Shown: positions 45,247-56,100 of the stretch, piece after piece | How positions within the stretch are numbered: the stretch's first letter is position 1 | Layout of the letters: each line of letters starts with the position of its first letter | Source: Brassica napus | Lineage: Eukaryota; Streptophyta; Magnoliopsida; Brassicales; Brassicaceae | DNA: 64,000 nt | Assembly (NCBI RefSeq): GCF_020379485.1 | Contig: NW_026016864.1 | Span: 18,512 to 82,511 of the forward strand | Direction: 5' to 3' | Position numbers and translations under genes: made by a program | Notes under the pieces: generated by a model | What the model was told of the DNA's origin: nothing | Database searches by the model: none | The model's input: the letters and a program-made list of their open reading frames with translations, nothing else

Positions 45247-45284
45247 CTCCCCCTCAAGCTTAGCTTTGTGAAAGTCTAAGCTTG
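45247..45284 (-). other. E5 polypurine tract and HP2 hairpin
   Basis: In element orientation CAAGCTTAG pairs with CTAAGCTTG (45276-45284 and 45255-45263), and an inner CTTT/AAAG stem closes a three-base loop. AGGGGGAG (45247-45254) abuts the LTR. The stem differs from the GAC/GTC stem of E1-E3 but remains paired. Confidence 0.8.
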
Positions 45285-45301
45285 GATAGCCATGAGATCT
45301 T

Positions 45302-45353
45302 CCTCATTAAAAACCTTACCAAAGAAAACCCATTGGGACAAAACTTTGATAAG
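45302..45353 (-). other. E5 HP1 hairpin
   Basis: In element orientation CTTATCAAAG (45344-45353) pairs with CTTTGGTAAG (45315-45324), 10 bp with one U-G. Inner CCCAATGGG is at 45329-45337, then GGTTTTTAATGAGG at 45302-45315. It begins 33 nt past the stop. Confidence 0.72.
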
Positions 45354-45386
45354 GGAAAAAGAGTAAAGACCTCATAGCTAAGGGGC

Positions 45387-48300
45387 TTAGCTCCTTCTCG
45401 TGAGATCAATGAGTCCTAGCCGGCTATGAATGGACTCAATTGTCTTCTGCCTTGCTGCCTTTGTGAACACATCTGCTAGCTGATCTTCACTTCTTGTGTA
45501 ACATGGTAAGATGACTCCAAGAAGTATCATCTGCCTCACCTTGTGACAATCTACCTCAATGTGCTTGGTTCTCTCATGGAAGACTGAGTTGGTGGCAATG
45601 TGTATAGCAGCCTGGTTGTCGCAATGCATTGTCATTGGAGTGGATTGAGTAATCTCCAAGTGCTTCAGTATCCCTTTGATCCACACAAGCTCATTAGTCA
45701 ACTTCAGCATGGCTCGGTATTCAGCTTCAGCACTTGAGCATGAGACCACCTTCTGCTTCTTACTCTTCCAAGTTACCAAGTTCCCTCCAATGAATGTGCA
45801 GTAGCCAGTTGTGGACCTTCTATCTGCTCTATCTCCTGCCCAATCCGCATCACAGTAGCCCACAACTTCAGTACTCCCATTACACCCCATCCACACTCCT
45901 TGATCCGCTGAGCCATTGAGATACATCAAGATCCGGTTCACCATTCCCCAATGATGTTCTTTTGGAACTTGCATATGCTGGCTTACCTGGTTCACAGCAA
46001 AACAAATATCAGGACGTGTGATGGTTAGGTATATAAGCTTACCCACTAGCTTCCTATAAAGCTTTGCATCCTTGAATGGTGGACTGTCTTCAATCTCCCC
46101 CTCACGTGGAACCTTGTATCCATCTTCCAAGGGAGTCTTGGCCGTCTTTCCATCAAGCTTACCTGCATCTTTCAACAGATCAAGTGTATACTTTCTTTGG
46201 GATAGAAACAACCCTTCCTTGGATCTACATATCTCAATTCCAAGGAAGTATTTCATCTCTCCCAAGTCTTTAATCTCAAAAACAGATTTAAGAAAGTCTT
46301 TGGTAGCTTGTATCTCTTCTTTATCACTACCTGTTATAATGATGTCATCTACATATACAAGTAGAACGACAATACCTGAAGGTGTGTTGAGTGTGAAGAG
46401 AGTATGATCAAGCTCTGACTTCCTAAAGCCTCTTCCATTCAGAGTTGTGCTCAACTTGTGGTACCATGCCCTTGGTGATTGTTTCAGACCATAGATAGCT
46501 TTCTTTAGTCTGAGAACATTCCCTTTCTTCACCAAGTGCTCTAGACCAGGAGGAGGTAACATATACACTTCATCTTCTAGTTCCCCTTGTAGGAATGCAT
46601 TCTTCACATCCATTTGCCACAAACCCCACTCAAGGTTTACCGCAAGTGATAGGACAATCCTGATGGTATGTAGTTTAGCAACCGGTGCAAATGTGTCTAT
46701 ATAATCCTCTCCATATGTTTGAGTAAATCCTCTTGCAACCAACCGAGTCTTCTTTCTATCAATCTGTCCATTTGCTAGGTACTTGATTGTGAAGATCCAT
46801 CTACTAGACACTGCTCTCTTCCCTTTAGGTAACTCACTCTCATACCAAGTGTCATTCTTGATCATTGCATTGGATTCAGCTCCTACTGATTCCCTCCATT
46901 CCTTGTCCTTCATGGCTTCCTCATATGACTTCGGAACATGGCTCTCATCTAAGCTTACCATAAAGGCACAATGTTCTTCTGGATAATGAGCAAAGGAACA
47001 CACAGCTTGAGAGGGATGTTCCACAGCCTGGGCATTGTAGTACACTCTCGTGTTTACCCAGTTGGAACTATCCTTTCTCACTCTGGTGCTTCTTCTCAAT
47101 GGCTGCACGGCCGGCTCTGGTTCAGGTTCAGTTGTAGTTGCATTAGTTTCCTCCTCTTGATCCTCTTGATCTTGGCTCGGTACCTCCCTATCTTCATGCA
47201 TCATACTTTGATCATGATCACCTGAGCCTTCTTGATCGTGGCTTTCAACATGTACTTCAGCCGGTTCAGGTGTTGTTTCCCCCCCATGATCTAAGTTTGA
47301 TGCCTCGGTAGGTTGTGTGTTTGTTGTGCTGCGTCTTTCCTTCGGATCCTGGGTAGTATGTATCCCAAGGCCCTCTAGAATGCTTCTAAGGCTGGCCGCT
47401 CTATCTGACTCTCTTGTCAACTCTAGCAACTCATCTTGATTCTTTTCCTCATAGAACCCCTTAGCTTCAATGAACTTCACATCTCTAGAGACTAGAACCC
47501 TTCTAGTAGTAGGATCATAGCACTTGTAACCCTTTTGAGTAGTAGAGTAGCCAACAAACATAGCTCTTGTGCTGGTTGCTTCAAGCTTGTTTCTCAACTC
47601 TTTTGGCCTCAGAACAAAGCATAGACATCCAAAGATTCGCATATGCTCCAATGATGGCTTGTACCTGTTCAAGGCTTCAAAAGGGGACTGATCATGTAGA
47701 ATCTTAGTTGGGATCCGGTTGATTAGATAACAGGATGTAGCCACAGCATCACTCCAAAACCTCTTAGGAACATTTGCTTGAAACATCATTGACCTTGCCA
47801 CCTCCATGAGATGCCTATTCTTTCTCTCAGCCACTCCATTTTGCTGAGGAGTATAAGGACAACTCGTTTGGTGTAGTATCCCATGTTGAGCTAGATGTTG
47901 CTTGAAGGCTTGACCAGTGTATTCCCCACCATTATCTGATCTCAAAATTTTAATCTTGGCATTGTAATGGTTAGTCACATAGTTTTGAAAATTTTTAAAA
48001 GCTTCAAGCACCCTATCTTTGGTTTGAATAAGTGTTATCCAGGTGTATTTCGATTTTTCATCTATGAATGTGACAAAGTATTTAAAACTATCCCTAGACA
48101 AGCAAGGAGCAGTCCAAACATCAGAGTGAATTAAATCAAAGCACTTGTCATAAACAGTAGATGAAATGGGAAACACAGTTTTACAATGCTTGCCTAAGAT
48201 GCAAGCTTCACAATCCTTATTTTCAAATACCACACCTGGTAACATCAAGTTTAAAGCCCTAACATGGGGATGACCTAGTCTAGCATGCCACAATGCATTT

Positions 48301-49889
48301 TTATTCATCATAGAAGCAGAAGTAAATGAGCACAAGTAATCAGAAACAGGAGCTAGTTCTTCAAGTAAATATAAATCTCCCTTGGTAACTCCTTTTCCAA
48401 TCAATTGGCTGCTCTCAATATCCTGAAACTTCACATCATTAGGACTGAATATAACATTGCAATTAAGATCTGTAGTGCATTTCTTTACAGATAATAGATT
48501 TGATGTGAAGTCAGGCATGTAAAATGCTTTAGATTCTTTATCAAACAATTTTAGCTTGCCAATTCCTCTAATTGGGATTTTATCTCCATTTGCAATCATG
48601 ACATGTCCATTTGTAGGTTCAATGTCTCTAATCAAACTAGTATCACTAATCATGTGATGAGATGCTCCTGAATCAACTACCAATGGTTTAAACAGATTGT
48701 GTGCAATATGAGACTGTCCTAGTATGCTAGTAGGTTTATACGCAATGCTTGAGTGATCAGGTTCTCTAGCAATACTATACGGTTCATATGATGCACCAAA
48801 AGAGTAACCAAGAGTACCAAGTGTGTTACCATTCTCCTTTAGCATTTTGATGAGGGAGTCAAGGTCTGATCTCCTCAGGTACTCGTTCTCACGGTTGTTC
48901 TGAAGGCTTGGTTGAGCTGTGTAAGTCACCAGGGCCTTGCTATCTCCAGGCTCACGTGTCCCGCCCTCTACAGCTTGGCCTGAGCTCCCAGCAACACTTG
49001 AACTCCCCGGCTCACTTCCAGCATACGAGACATTGGCTCTCCCATCTTTCTCTCTTGAGAACTTGGCCGGCTTCAGATGAGGGTGCAAGATCCAGCACTG
49101 GTTCTTCTTGTGACCTTGTCTCTTGCAGTGATCACAATTTCCCGTGAACTTCTTTGCATCATACTGGTTAGAGCTTGCACGGTTTGCTTGTGGAACCTCA
49201 GCTTGGTTTGCAAGAGTGATCTCCCCTTTCCCTCCAAAGAGACCAATAGACCCTTCCTCCTTCTGAACTTGCGCACACACGTCCTCAAGATCAGGTAACT
49301 TTCCGGACCTCAGAATGTGTTTGATGAGGCTGTTGTAGCTTGGATTCAATGTGAGCAGCAACCCAAACACCTTATCCTGCTCGCGTCTCTCAGCCAGCTC
49401 ATCTAGGTTGGTTGTGCCTGGCCTCAGCATCTCTAGTTCGGACCACAAGGCTCTGAACCTCCCAAGATGCTTAGTGAACTCCATGTCCTCCTGTGTCAAG
49501 CTGTTGATAGCACGTTTCACTTCAAACACACGGCTCAAGTTTGAGATGTTACCATAAACCTTCTTTAGCGTGTCCCAAAGATCCTTTGCTGTCTCACAGT
49601 AGCTGTATGCCTCCAGGATAGACACTTCAAGAGACCGTTGGAGTATGGACATCACCAGCTGATCATCCTGCTCCCACTTCTCCTCATCGCACTCGACAAC
49701 CTCCTTGTCGCCTTCATAAGTAATGAGCTTTGGGGCTTCACTCTGTGTGATGTGTCCCCATAAACCCTTACTCCCCACTGCGGTCTTCACCAAACGAGAC
49801 CACAAAAGATAGTTACCCCCCTTGAGAGTAACCGGAACCACAGCTTTGTTGCTTTCCATTTCAGACCCACTCGGATAAATGAAATGCAA
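45387..49889 (-). CDS. E5 Gag-Pol polyprotein, complete, 1500 aa (start probably 49859)
   Basis: Encodes all proteins for copia replication. Residues 18-60 hold a Gag N-terminal region (LKGGNYLLWS) and 90-210 the UBN2-type Gag helices. CCHC zinc knuckle CDHCKRQGHKKNQC is at 252-265. Protease D406-S-G. GAG-pre-integrase and HHCC (H536, H540, C560, C563). Integrase D590, D652, E688 at 35-residue spacing. An acidic Glu/Gln-rich linker spans 850-930. RT is at about 1010-1240 with YVDD at 1179-1182. RNase H has D1347, E1388, D1424, D1472. The second Met (residue 11, MESNKAVV) is the likelier start by comparison with related Gag proteins. No stop, frameshift or missing catalytic residue seen. With nearly identical LTRs, this is the best candidate for a recently or currently mobile element. 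Confidence 0.95.
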   Translation of the reverse strand: MHFIYPSGSEMESNKAVVPVTLKGGNYLLWSRLVKTAVGSKGLWGHITQSEAPKLITYEGDKEVVECDEEKWEQDDQLVMSILQRSLEVSILEAYSYCETAKDLWDTLKKVYGNISNLSRVFEVKRAINSLTQEDMEFTKHLGRFRALWSELEMLRPGTTNLDELAERREQDKVFGLLLTLNPSYNSLIKHILRSGKLPDLEDVCAQVQKEEGSIGLFGGKGEITLANQAEVPQANRASSNQYDAKKFTGNCDHCKRQGHKKNQCWILHPHLKPAKFSREKDGRANVSYAGSEPGSSSVAGSSGQAVEGGTREPGDSKALVTYTAQPSLQNNRENEYLRRSDLDSLIKMLKENGNTLGTLGYSFGASYEPYSIAREPDHSSIAYKPTSILGQSHIAHNLFKPLVVDSGASHHMISDTSLIRDIEPTNGHVMIANGDKIPIRGIGKLKLFDKESKAFYMPDFTSNLLSVKKCTTDLNCNVIFSPNDVKFQDIESSQLIGKGVTKGDLYLLEELAPVSDYLCSFTSASMMNKNALWHARLGHPHVRALNLMLPGVVFENKDCEACILGKHCKTVFPISSTVYDKCFDLIHSDVWTAPCLSRDSFKYFVTFIDEKSKYTWITLIQTKDRVLEAFKNFQNYVTNHYNAKIKILRSDNGGEYTGQAFKQHLAQHGILHQTSCPYTPQQNGVAERKNRHLMEVARSMMFQANVPKRFWSDAVATSCYLINRIPTKILHDQSPFEALNRYKPSLEHMRIFGCLCFVLRPKELRNKLEATSTRAMFVGYSTTQKGYKCYDPTTRRVLVSRDVKFIEAKGFYEEKNQDELLELTRESDRAASLRSILEGLGIHTTQDPKERRSTTNTQPTEASNLDHGGETTPEPAEVHVESHDQEGSGDHDQSMMHEDREVPSQDQEDQEEETNATTTEPEPEPAVQPLRRSTRVRKDSSNWVNTRVYYNAQAVEHPSQAVCSFAHYPEEHCAFMVSLDESHVPKSYEEAMKDKEWRESVGAESNAMIKNDTWYESELPKGKRAVSSRWIFTIKYLANGQIDRKKTRLVARGFTQTYGEDYIDTFAPVAKLHTIRIVLSLAVNLEWGLWQMDVKNAFLQGELEDEVYMLPPPGLEHLVKKGNVLRLKKAIYGLKQSPRAWYHKLSTTLNGRGFRKSELDHTLFTLNTPSGIVVLLVYVDDIIITGSDKEEIQATKDFLKSVFEIKDLGEMKYFLGIEICRSKEGLFLSQRKYTLDLLKDAGKLDGKTAKTPLEDGYKVPREGEIEDSPPFKDAKLYRKLVGKLIYLTITRPDICFAVNQVSQHMQVPKEHHWGMVNRILMYLNGSADQGVWMGCNGSTEVVGYCDADWAGDRADRRSTTGYCTFIGGNLVTWKSKKQKVVSCSSAEAEYRAMLKLTNELVWIKGILKHLEITQSTPMTMHCDNQAAIHIATNSVFHERTKHIEVDCHKVRQMILLGVILPCYTRSEDQLADVFTKAARQKTIESIHSRLGLIDLTRRS

Positions 49890-49931
49890 CTCAAGTGTTC
49901 TTAGTAATAAAACCCAGATTATGATGAACCT

Positions 49932-49944
49932 GGCTCTGATACCA
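49932..49944 (-). other. E5 primer binding site
   Basis: TGGTATCAGAGCC in element orientation, directly after the 5' LTR. The leader to the start codon is only about 70 nt. Confidence 0.92.
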
Positions 49945-50549
49945 TATGAACTTTAGAGAATCTGAGTTTGATATAAGAAAAGAAAGGGATTAGAGAAGTT
50001 TAGAGGTGATTTAGAACGAGTTTAGCTAAGAGTTTAGTGTGGAATCATGATTGAGAGTCTTTGAGTCTAAGAGAGTGTTTTTGTGTCAAGAACTGTATGA
50101 TTATCATTAATGAAGAGATTAAAAATATATAGGAGAGGATACAAGGGTTTTCCTCAAAGGTAAAGTAAGCAAAGCATGTGGAGTCAAGGATAAGATAGGC
50201 GCCTAATTCAAACTAAGCCAATGGGAGACTCCACATGTGTGGGATGAATGGATAAGGTTGCTTTCCCTTTCCAGCTGCATACAGCCTGTCAAGCCGCGGC
50301 CTTATCCTTCCCTCAACGGTCTGATCAAGTGCTGGTAACTCTTCATAGTTACCATCACCCTTTTCACAAGTAACCATCCTGAATAGTGAAGAGTGTTACC
50401 CAAGACTTGTACGGCCACTCCTCATGTACGGAGTGTACGGATTGTACGGACTCAGCCTCCTCAATCCCTTTCTTCCTAATGCTTCACTACTTCATGCCCT
50501 TTCCTCCCATTCATTACTCATCACTCCATTTCATGATCTCATCTCAACA
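49945..50549 (-). repeat. E5 5' LTR
   Basis: 605 bp. TATA candidate TATATA at 50126-50131 and the same cluster of four CCGTAC (element orientation) near the U3 end. Confidence 0.96.
50126..50131 (-). promoter_or_regulatory. E5 LTR TATA box candidate
   Basis: TATATA in the 5' LTR, upstream (in element orientation) of a pyrimidine-poor R/U5 region and the PBS. Role inferred from position. Confidence 0.5.
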
Positions 50550-51813
50550 TAAATCTCATAGGAGTTGGGATGAAGAAGTTATCCCACTTTCAAATCAGGT
50601 GATTCCAGTTTCCCAGTTTGGGAATAGGACAGCTTCTTCGTCAATCCAATCAAACCAGGATGAATCACTTTGTAAGAAGCTTGATTTGATACATAAAATG
50701 GTGGGGAAACACCAGGAAGTTGAATAAATCTCATAGGAGTTGGGATGAAGAAGTTATCCCACTTTCAAATCAGGTGATTCCAGTTTCCCAGTTTGGGAAT
50801 AGGACAGGTTCTTCGTCGTTCAATCAAACCAGGTTGAATCACTTTGTAAGAAGCTTGATTTGGATACATAAAATGGTGGAGAAACACCAAGAAGTTGAAT
50901 AAATCTCATACGAGTTGGGATGAAGAAGTTATCCCACTTTCTAATCAGGTGATTCCAGTTTCCCAGTTTGGGAATAGGACAGCTTCTTCGTCGTTCCAAT
51001 CAAACCAGGATGAATCACTTTGTAAGAAGCTTGATTTGGATACATAAAGGGTTGGAGAAACACCAGGAAGTTGAATAAATCTAATAGGAGTTGGAATGAA
51101 GAAGTTATCCCACTTTCTAATCAGGTGATTCCAGTTTCTCAGTTTGGGAATAAAACAGCTTCTTCGTCGTTCCAATCAAACCAGAATGAATCACTTTGTA
51201 AGAAGCTTGATTTGGGTACATAAAGTATTGGAGAAACACCAGGAAGTTGAATAAATCTCATAGGAGTTGGGATGAAGAAGTTATCCCACTTTCAAATCAG
51301 GTGATTCCAGTTTCCCAGTTTGGGTATAGGACAGCTTCTTCGTCAATCCAATCAAACCAGGATGAATCACTTTGTAAGAAGCTTGATTTTGATACATAAA
51401 ATGGTGGGGAAACACCAGGAAGTTGAATAAATCTCATAGGAGTTGGGATGAAGAAGTTATCCCACTTTCTAATCAGGTAATTCCAGTTTCTCAGTTTGGG
51501 AATAGGACAACTTCTTCGTCGTTCCAATCAAACCAGGATGAATCACTTTGTAAGAAGCTTGATTTGGATACATAAAGTGTTGTAGAAACACCAGGAAGTT
51601 GAATAAATCTCATAGGAGTTGGGATGAAGAAGTTATCCCACTTTCAAATCAGGTGATTCCAGTTTCCCAGTTTGGGAATAGGACAGCTTCTTCGTCAATT
51701 CAATCAAACCAGGATGAATCACTTCGTAAGAAGCTTGATTTGGATACATAAAATTGTGGGGGAACACCAGGAAGTTGAATAAATCTAATAGGAGTTGGGA
51801 TGAAGAAGTTATC
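50550..51813 (+). repeat. CentBr-type satellite, block F
   Basis: About 7 monomers of block B subtypes in the same polarity, from TAAAT of E5 to TTATC (51809-51813) of E6. Confidence 0.95.
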
Positions 51814-52088
51814 TGATATGATCATGGACCGGCACAAGGATGGAGATAAAGAGTTCAAAGACCAATCAAGGGAAGAAGATGATGCCTTAGTCATTCCACC
51901 AGGTCCCATCACTCGCGCCAAAGCTAGAAGACTCAAAGAAGCTGTTGGAAGTCTACTTATGATCTCATGGAAGCAAGAAGACGGTCTTGATGGACGTTTG
52001 AACAATCAAGACACTCTTATCACCATTCAAGCAATGGCTTCAAACTGATCATCATCTAAGCAAGTGCTTGTGTGTGCTCTTTTCCTAG

Positions 52089-52137
52089 CCTTTGGTTTTG
52101 TCCCAATGGGTTTTCCAAAGGAAGGTTTTTAATGAGG
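52089..52137 (+). other. E6 HP1 hairpin in 5' LTR
   Basis: CCTTTGG (52089-52095) pairs with CCAAAGG (52115-52121) around CCCAATGGG (52102-52110), followed by GGTTTTTAATGAGG (52124-52137). This is the same design as in the copia elements. Confidence 0.72.
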
Positions 52138-52329
52138 CCACAAGTTACTTACATAAACCTTAGATGATGTATCACGGTTCCTCCTTAGGTTATTTTTAAA
52201 CTATGGTTTTTATTTCATGTTTTAAAAACTCTTTTCAAATTTGAATAAGTCTTTAGTCTTTGTTGTAGTTCCAAGGGAGCCTGTTCCCTTTAATGATCTC
52301 GAGAATATGGAGCCTGTTCCATACTTCTC

Positions 52330-52336
52330 TATATAA
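52330..52336 (+). promoter_or_regulatory. E6 LTR TATA box
   Basis: TATATAA in CTCTATATAAGTGTG, about 300 bp before the LTR end. The same sequence is at 57842-57848 in the 3' LTR. Confidence 0.7.
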
Positions 52337-52636
52337 GTGTGTTTGCGTTCTCTCTTTTAAACACAATCCTTTTTCTACAAATCTATCAGATTTCTTGTTC
52401 TCTCTTTACTTCTCATCAAGTCTTGAGTGAATCTCGTTGGTGTGTCATATCCAACAACTAAGGGTGTCTATTTTGGTGTGTAATATCCAAGCTAGTCATC
52501 TAGGAGTATCAAGGAGCCATTCCGCAACTCTTTGTGTCACCAAACGATCCATCACCTTGATAAACTTGAGTCTCTGATTCGTTTATACAAGGATCTATCC
52601 ATTCAATCCAAAGAAGCATCCTAGGAGTTCATTAAG

Positions 52637-52648
52637 TGGTATCAGAGC
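52637..52648 (+). other. E6 primer binding site
   Basis: TGGTATCAGAGC two bases after the LTR, initiator tRNA-Met type. Confidence 0.88.
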
Positions 52649-53135
52649 TGCTTTGGATTGGGAAGTTTTCGATTTCTCTTCTGTTTCAAATAAACTTTTC
52701 AACTTCTTTGATTACCATTGATAGATCTGCGATCTGTTGTTGTTTCTCGTATCATCTGAGTAGCATATCACCTGATTGCTAATCGTCTGTGTTGAATCCT
52801 ATTAGATCTAAGTGTTCTTATCATATTTTGAATCAAACTCATCCGATCCGTGTGAAGGAAGTAATCGAATCGCTTGATCTGTCGAATCACTTGCTGAATA
52901 ACTTGATTTGTGTTGTTTCTGTGATAGATCTGTTCTTATTTGTCTTGAATCTGATCTGCATAAATCCAAAATTGATAGATCTAATCTTAGTCTTGTCGAT
53001 TTGAATTCTCTAATCCGTGATCTGCAAGTTTTCTATCTTTTGAATCTTTTGAAAGTTGTTTCCGCGTCGACTAATTGTTCTGATTTGATTCTTGTGAACA
53101 TCTTACTTGTTTGAGTGTTTTCTGAATCAGGTACC
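52649..53135 (+). other. E6 untranslated leader
   Basis: About 490 bases without a convincing gene; T-rich, with many GATCTG-type hexamers. It probably holds packaging signals. ATG triplets occur but lead only to short frames. Confidence 0.6.
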
Positions 53136-56100
53136 ATGGTGAGAGAGTCGGAAGATGAAGCAGAACTCGTGAGACAGAACAAGTTATTGAGAGATCAGAT
53201 GACTGAGCAATTAAACCAAACGATGATCACTACCGTTGCTGATATGATCAAGAGCAGTATGAAGGAACTTCGCGATGAAATAAGGCAAGAGATAAGGCAA
53301 GCTACGGGCCAAGGTCATAGCAATGAGTCTAGACGAGAAAGACGTGATGAAACCCCGAGAGAGCATGCTGAATCACAAGAAACAGACCACTACTATGAGC
53401 GTAACCGAGCCACGCACAGCAGTTCCTCTTCTAGAGATAGTAGAAGGAGACATAGAAGAGATCATGATGAAAGGAGAACTTACAGAGATGATCTTGCTGG
53501 TTTAAAGCTGAAGATACCTCCTTTCCATGGCAAAGTTGATCCGGATGCTTACTTGGAATGGGAAAAGAAGATGGAGTTGGTGTTTAACTGTAAGCACTAC
53601 ACCAATGCCCAAAGGATTCAGATAGCAGCAACTGAGTTCCATGACTATGCGCTGAGTTGGTGGGACCAGCTTGTGACTACCAGGAGACTTAACCAAGAGT
53701 ATCCCGTTGAAACATGGCACGAGATGAAGGCTCTCATGCGTAAAAGATTTGTGCCAAATCACTATCATCGCGACTTGCACCAGAAGTTAAGAAGACTCAC
53801 CCAAGGATCTCGATCTGTTGAAGAATACTATCAAGACATGGAGCTGTTGATGCTGAGAGCTCGTGTTTCTGAAGATAAAGAAGCTACTATGGCTAGGTTC
53901 TTAGGAGGTCTCAACCGAGAGATACAAGATAATGTTGAGATGCAGCACTATGTGGAGATAGAAGAGATGCTTCACAAAGCTATACTAGTTGAGCAACAAG
54001 TTAAGAGGAAGGGCCATTCTCATTCTCGTTACAACACCAGACTTCAGGGAACTAAAGAAGAAAAGTCTAGCTATCAAAAGGAAAGCAAACCGCAACTGAA
54101 AGAAGACTCAAAGCCAAATTCCTTTTACAGCAAGGATAAAGGAAAGGCCGAGGTTTCAAGTGCAAGAGCTAGAGATGTTAAGTGCTTTAAGTGTCAGGGT
54201 AGAGGCCATTATGCAAATGAGTGCACCAATAAAAGAATCATGATTCTTCTTGAGAATGGAGAGTATGAATCTGAGGATGAGCTTTCAGAGTCTGAGTGTA
54301 AGGCGCTTATTGAAGAAGAATATGAAGAAGAACCCGTGAAAGGAAGGTTATTGGTGGCTAGAAGAACTTTGAGTTTGCAAAGTAAAGCTGAAGAGCAAGA
54401 ACAGAGAGAGAATCTATTCTACACTCGGTGCCTTGTGCAAGGAAAGGTCTGTAGTCTTATCATTGATGGAGGAAGTTGTGTGAATGTAGCTAGTGAAACT
54501 ATGGTAAAGAAGCTTGGCCTCCAAGTACAGAAACATCCAAAGCCCTACCGGCTTCAATGGTTGAATGAAGAAGGAGAAATGAGGGTTTCTAGTCAGGTTT
54601 CGGTTCCCATTGCAATTGGAAGGTATGAGGATGAGGTTCTCTGTGATGTATTGCCTATGGAAGCTGGACATATCCTTCTTGGTCGGCCATGGCAATCAGA
54701 TAGACGAGTGATACATGATGGCTACACCAACAAGCACACGTTTGAGTTCAAAGGAAAGAAGACTGTGCTGGTTCCTCTAACACCAAAGGAAGTTCATCAA
54801 GATCAACTGCAGCTACAAAAGAAGAAAGAAATAGACCTCAAACCTGAATCAAAGAAGCAGCATAGTCTCTATGCCAAATCGGGTGAAATCAAAAGAACTC
54901 TCAATGCTCATCAATCTATTCTTTTACTTATCTTTAAAGAGTCTCTTTTGAATGTTACTGACCCAACACCGGTATATCCGAGTGAAATTAAGTGTCTTTT
55001 ACAGGAATTTGAAGATGTATTTCCTGAAGATAATCCAATTGGTCTTCCACCTCTTAGAGGGATTGAGCATCAGATTGATTTTGTTCCTGGTTCTACACTT
55101 CCAAATAGGCCAGCTTATAGGACTAATCCCGTGGAGACTAAAGAACTGCAAAAACAAGTTGAGGAGTTGATGGCAAAGGGGCATATCCGTGAGAGCATGA
55201 GCCCATGTGCAGTACCAGTGCTTCTTGTGCCTAAGAAAGATGGAAGCTGGCGCATGTGTGTTGATTGTAGAGCCATCAACAACATCACTGTAAAGTATCG
55301 CCATCCTATTCCTAGATTAGATGATATGCTTGATGAATTGCATGGTTCCTGCATATTTTCTAAGATTGATTTGAAAAGTGGATACCATCAGATTAGGATG
55401 AAAGAAGGAGATGAATGGAAAACTGCATTCAAAACTAAACATGGTCTTTATGAGTGGTTAGTCATGCCATTTGGATTAACCAATGCACCTAGTACATTCA
55501 TGAGATTAATGAATCATGTTCTTAGATCATTCATTGGCATATTTGTTGTGGTATACTTTGATGACATCCTTGTATACAGTAAGAGCTTTAATGATCATAT
55601 AGGACATCTTAGAGCTGTTCTTGATGTGCTTAGAAAGGAATCTCTTTTTGCTAACCTTAAGAAGTGTACTTTTGGAACGGATCACTTGGTTTTTCTAGGC
55701 TTTGTTGTGAGTGCAGATGGAGTAAAGGTAGATCAAGAGAAGGTGAAAGCAATACAAGAGTGGCCGATTCCTAAAACCATCAGTGAAGTGCGAAGCTTCC
55801 ATGGATTAGCTGGCTTCTACCGACGGTTTGTAAAAGATTTTAGCACCATAGCCGCTCCATTGACTGAGGTGATCAAGAAAGAAGTTGGATTCAAATGGGG
55901 AGAAGCACAAGAACTTGCCTTTCAATGCCTAAAAGAGAAGCTTACTAATGCCCCTCTTCTTATACTTCCTGATTTCAATAAAACTTTTGAAATTGAATGT
56001 GATGCTTCAGGAATTGGAATTGGTGCTGTTCTTATGCAGGAGAAGAGACCCATAGCATATTTCAGTGAGAAACTAGGAGGAGCGACTCTCAACTATGCTA

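Larger units (their letters stand above)
44642..50549 (-). mobile_element. E5: intact, very young Ty1/copia retrotransposon
   Basis: 5908 bp with TAAAT duplications at 44637-44641 and 50550-50554. Both LTRs are 605 bp, and I find one difference (C at 44819, A at about 50122). PBS, an uninterrupted Gag-Pol, HP1, HP2 and PPT are present. Ends are TG...TA in element orientation. Everything visible for autonomous transposition is present. Confidence 0.97.
51814..52634 (+). repeat. E6 5' LTR
   Basis: 821 bp, TGATATGATC to GGAGTTCATTA. It contains a copy of the last 77 codons of pol (to 52048), HP1 at 52089-52121 and TATATAA at 52330-52336. Confidence 0.94.
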
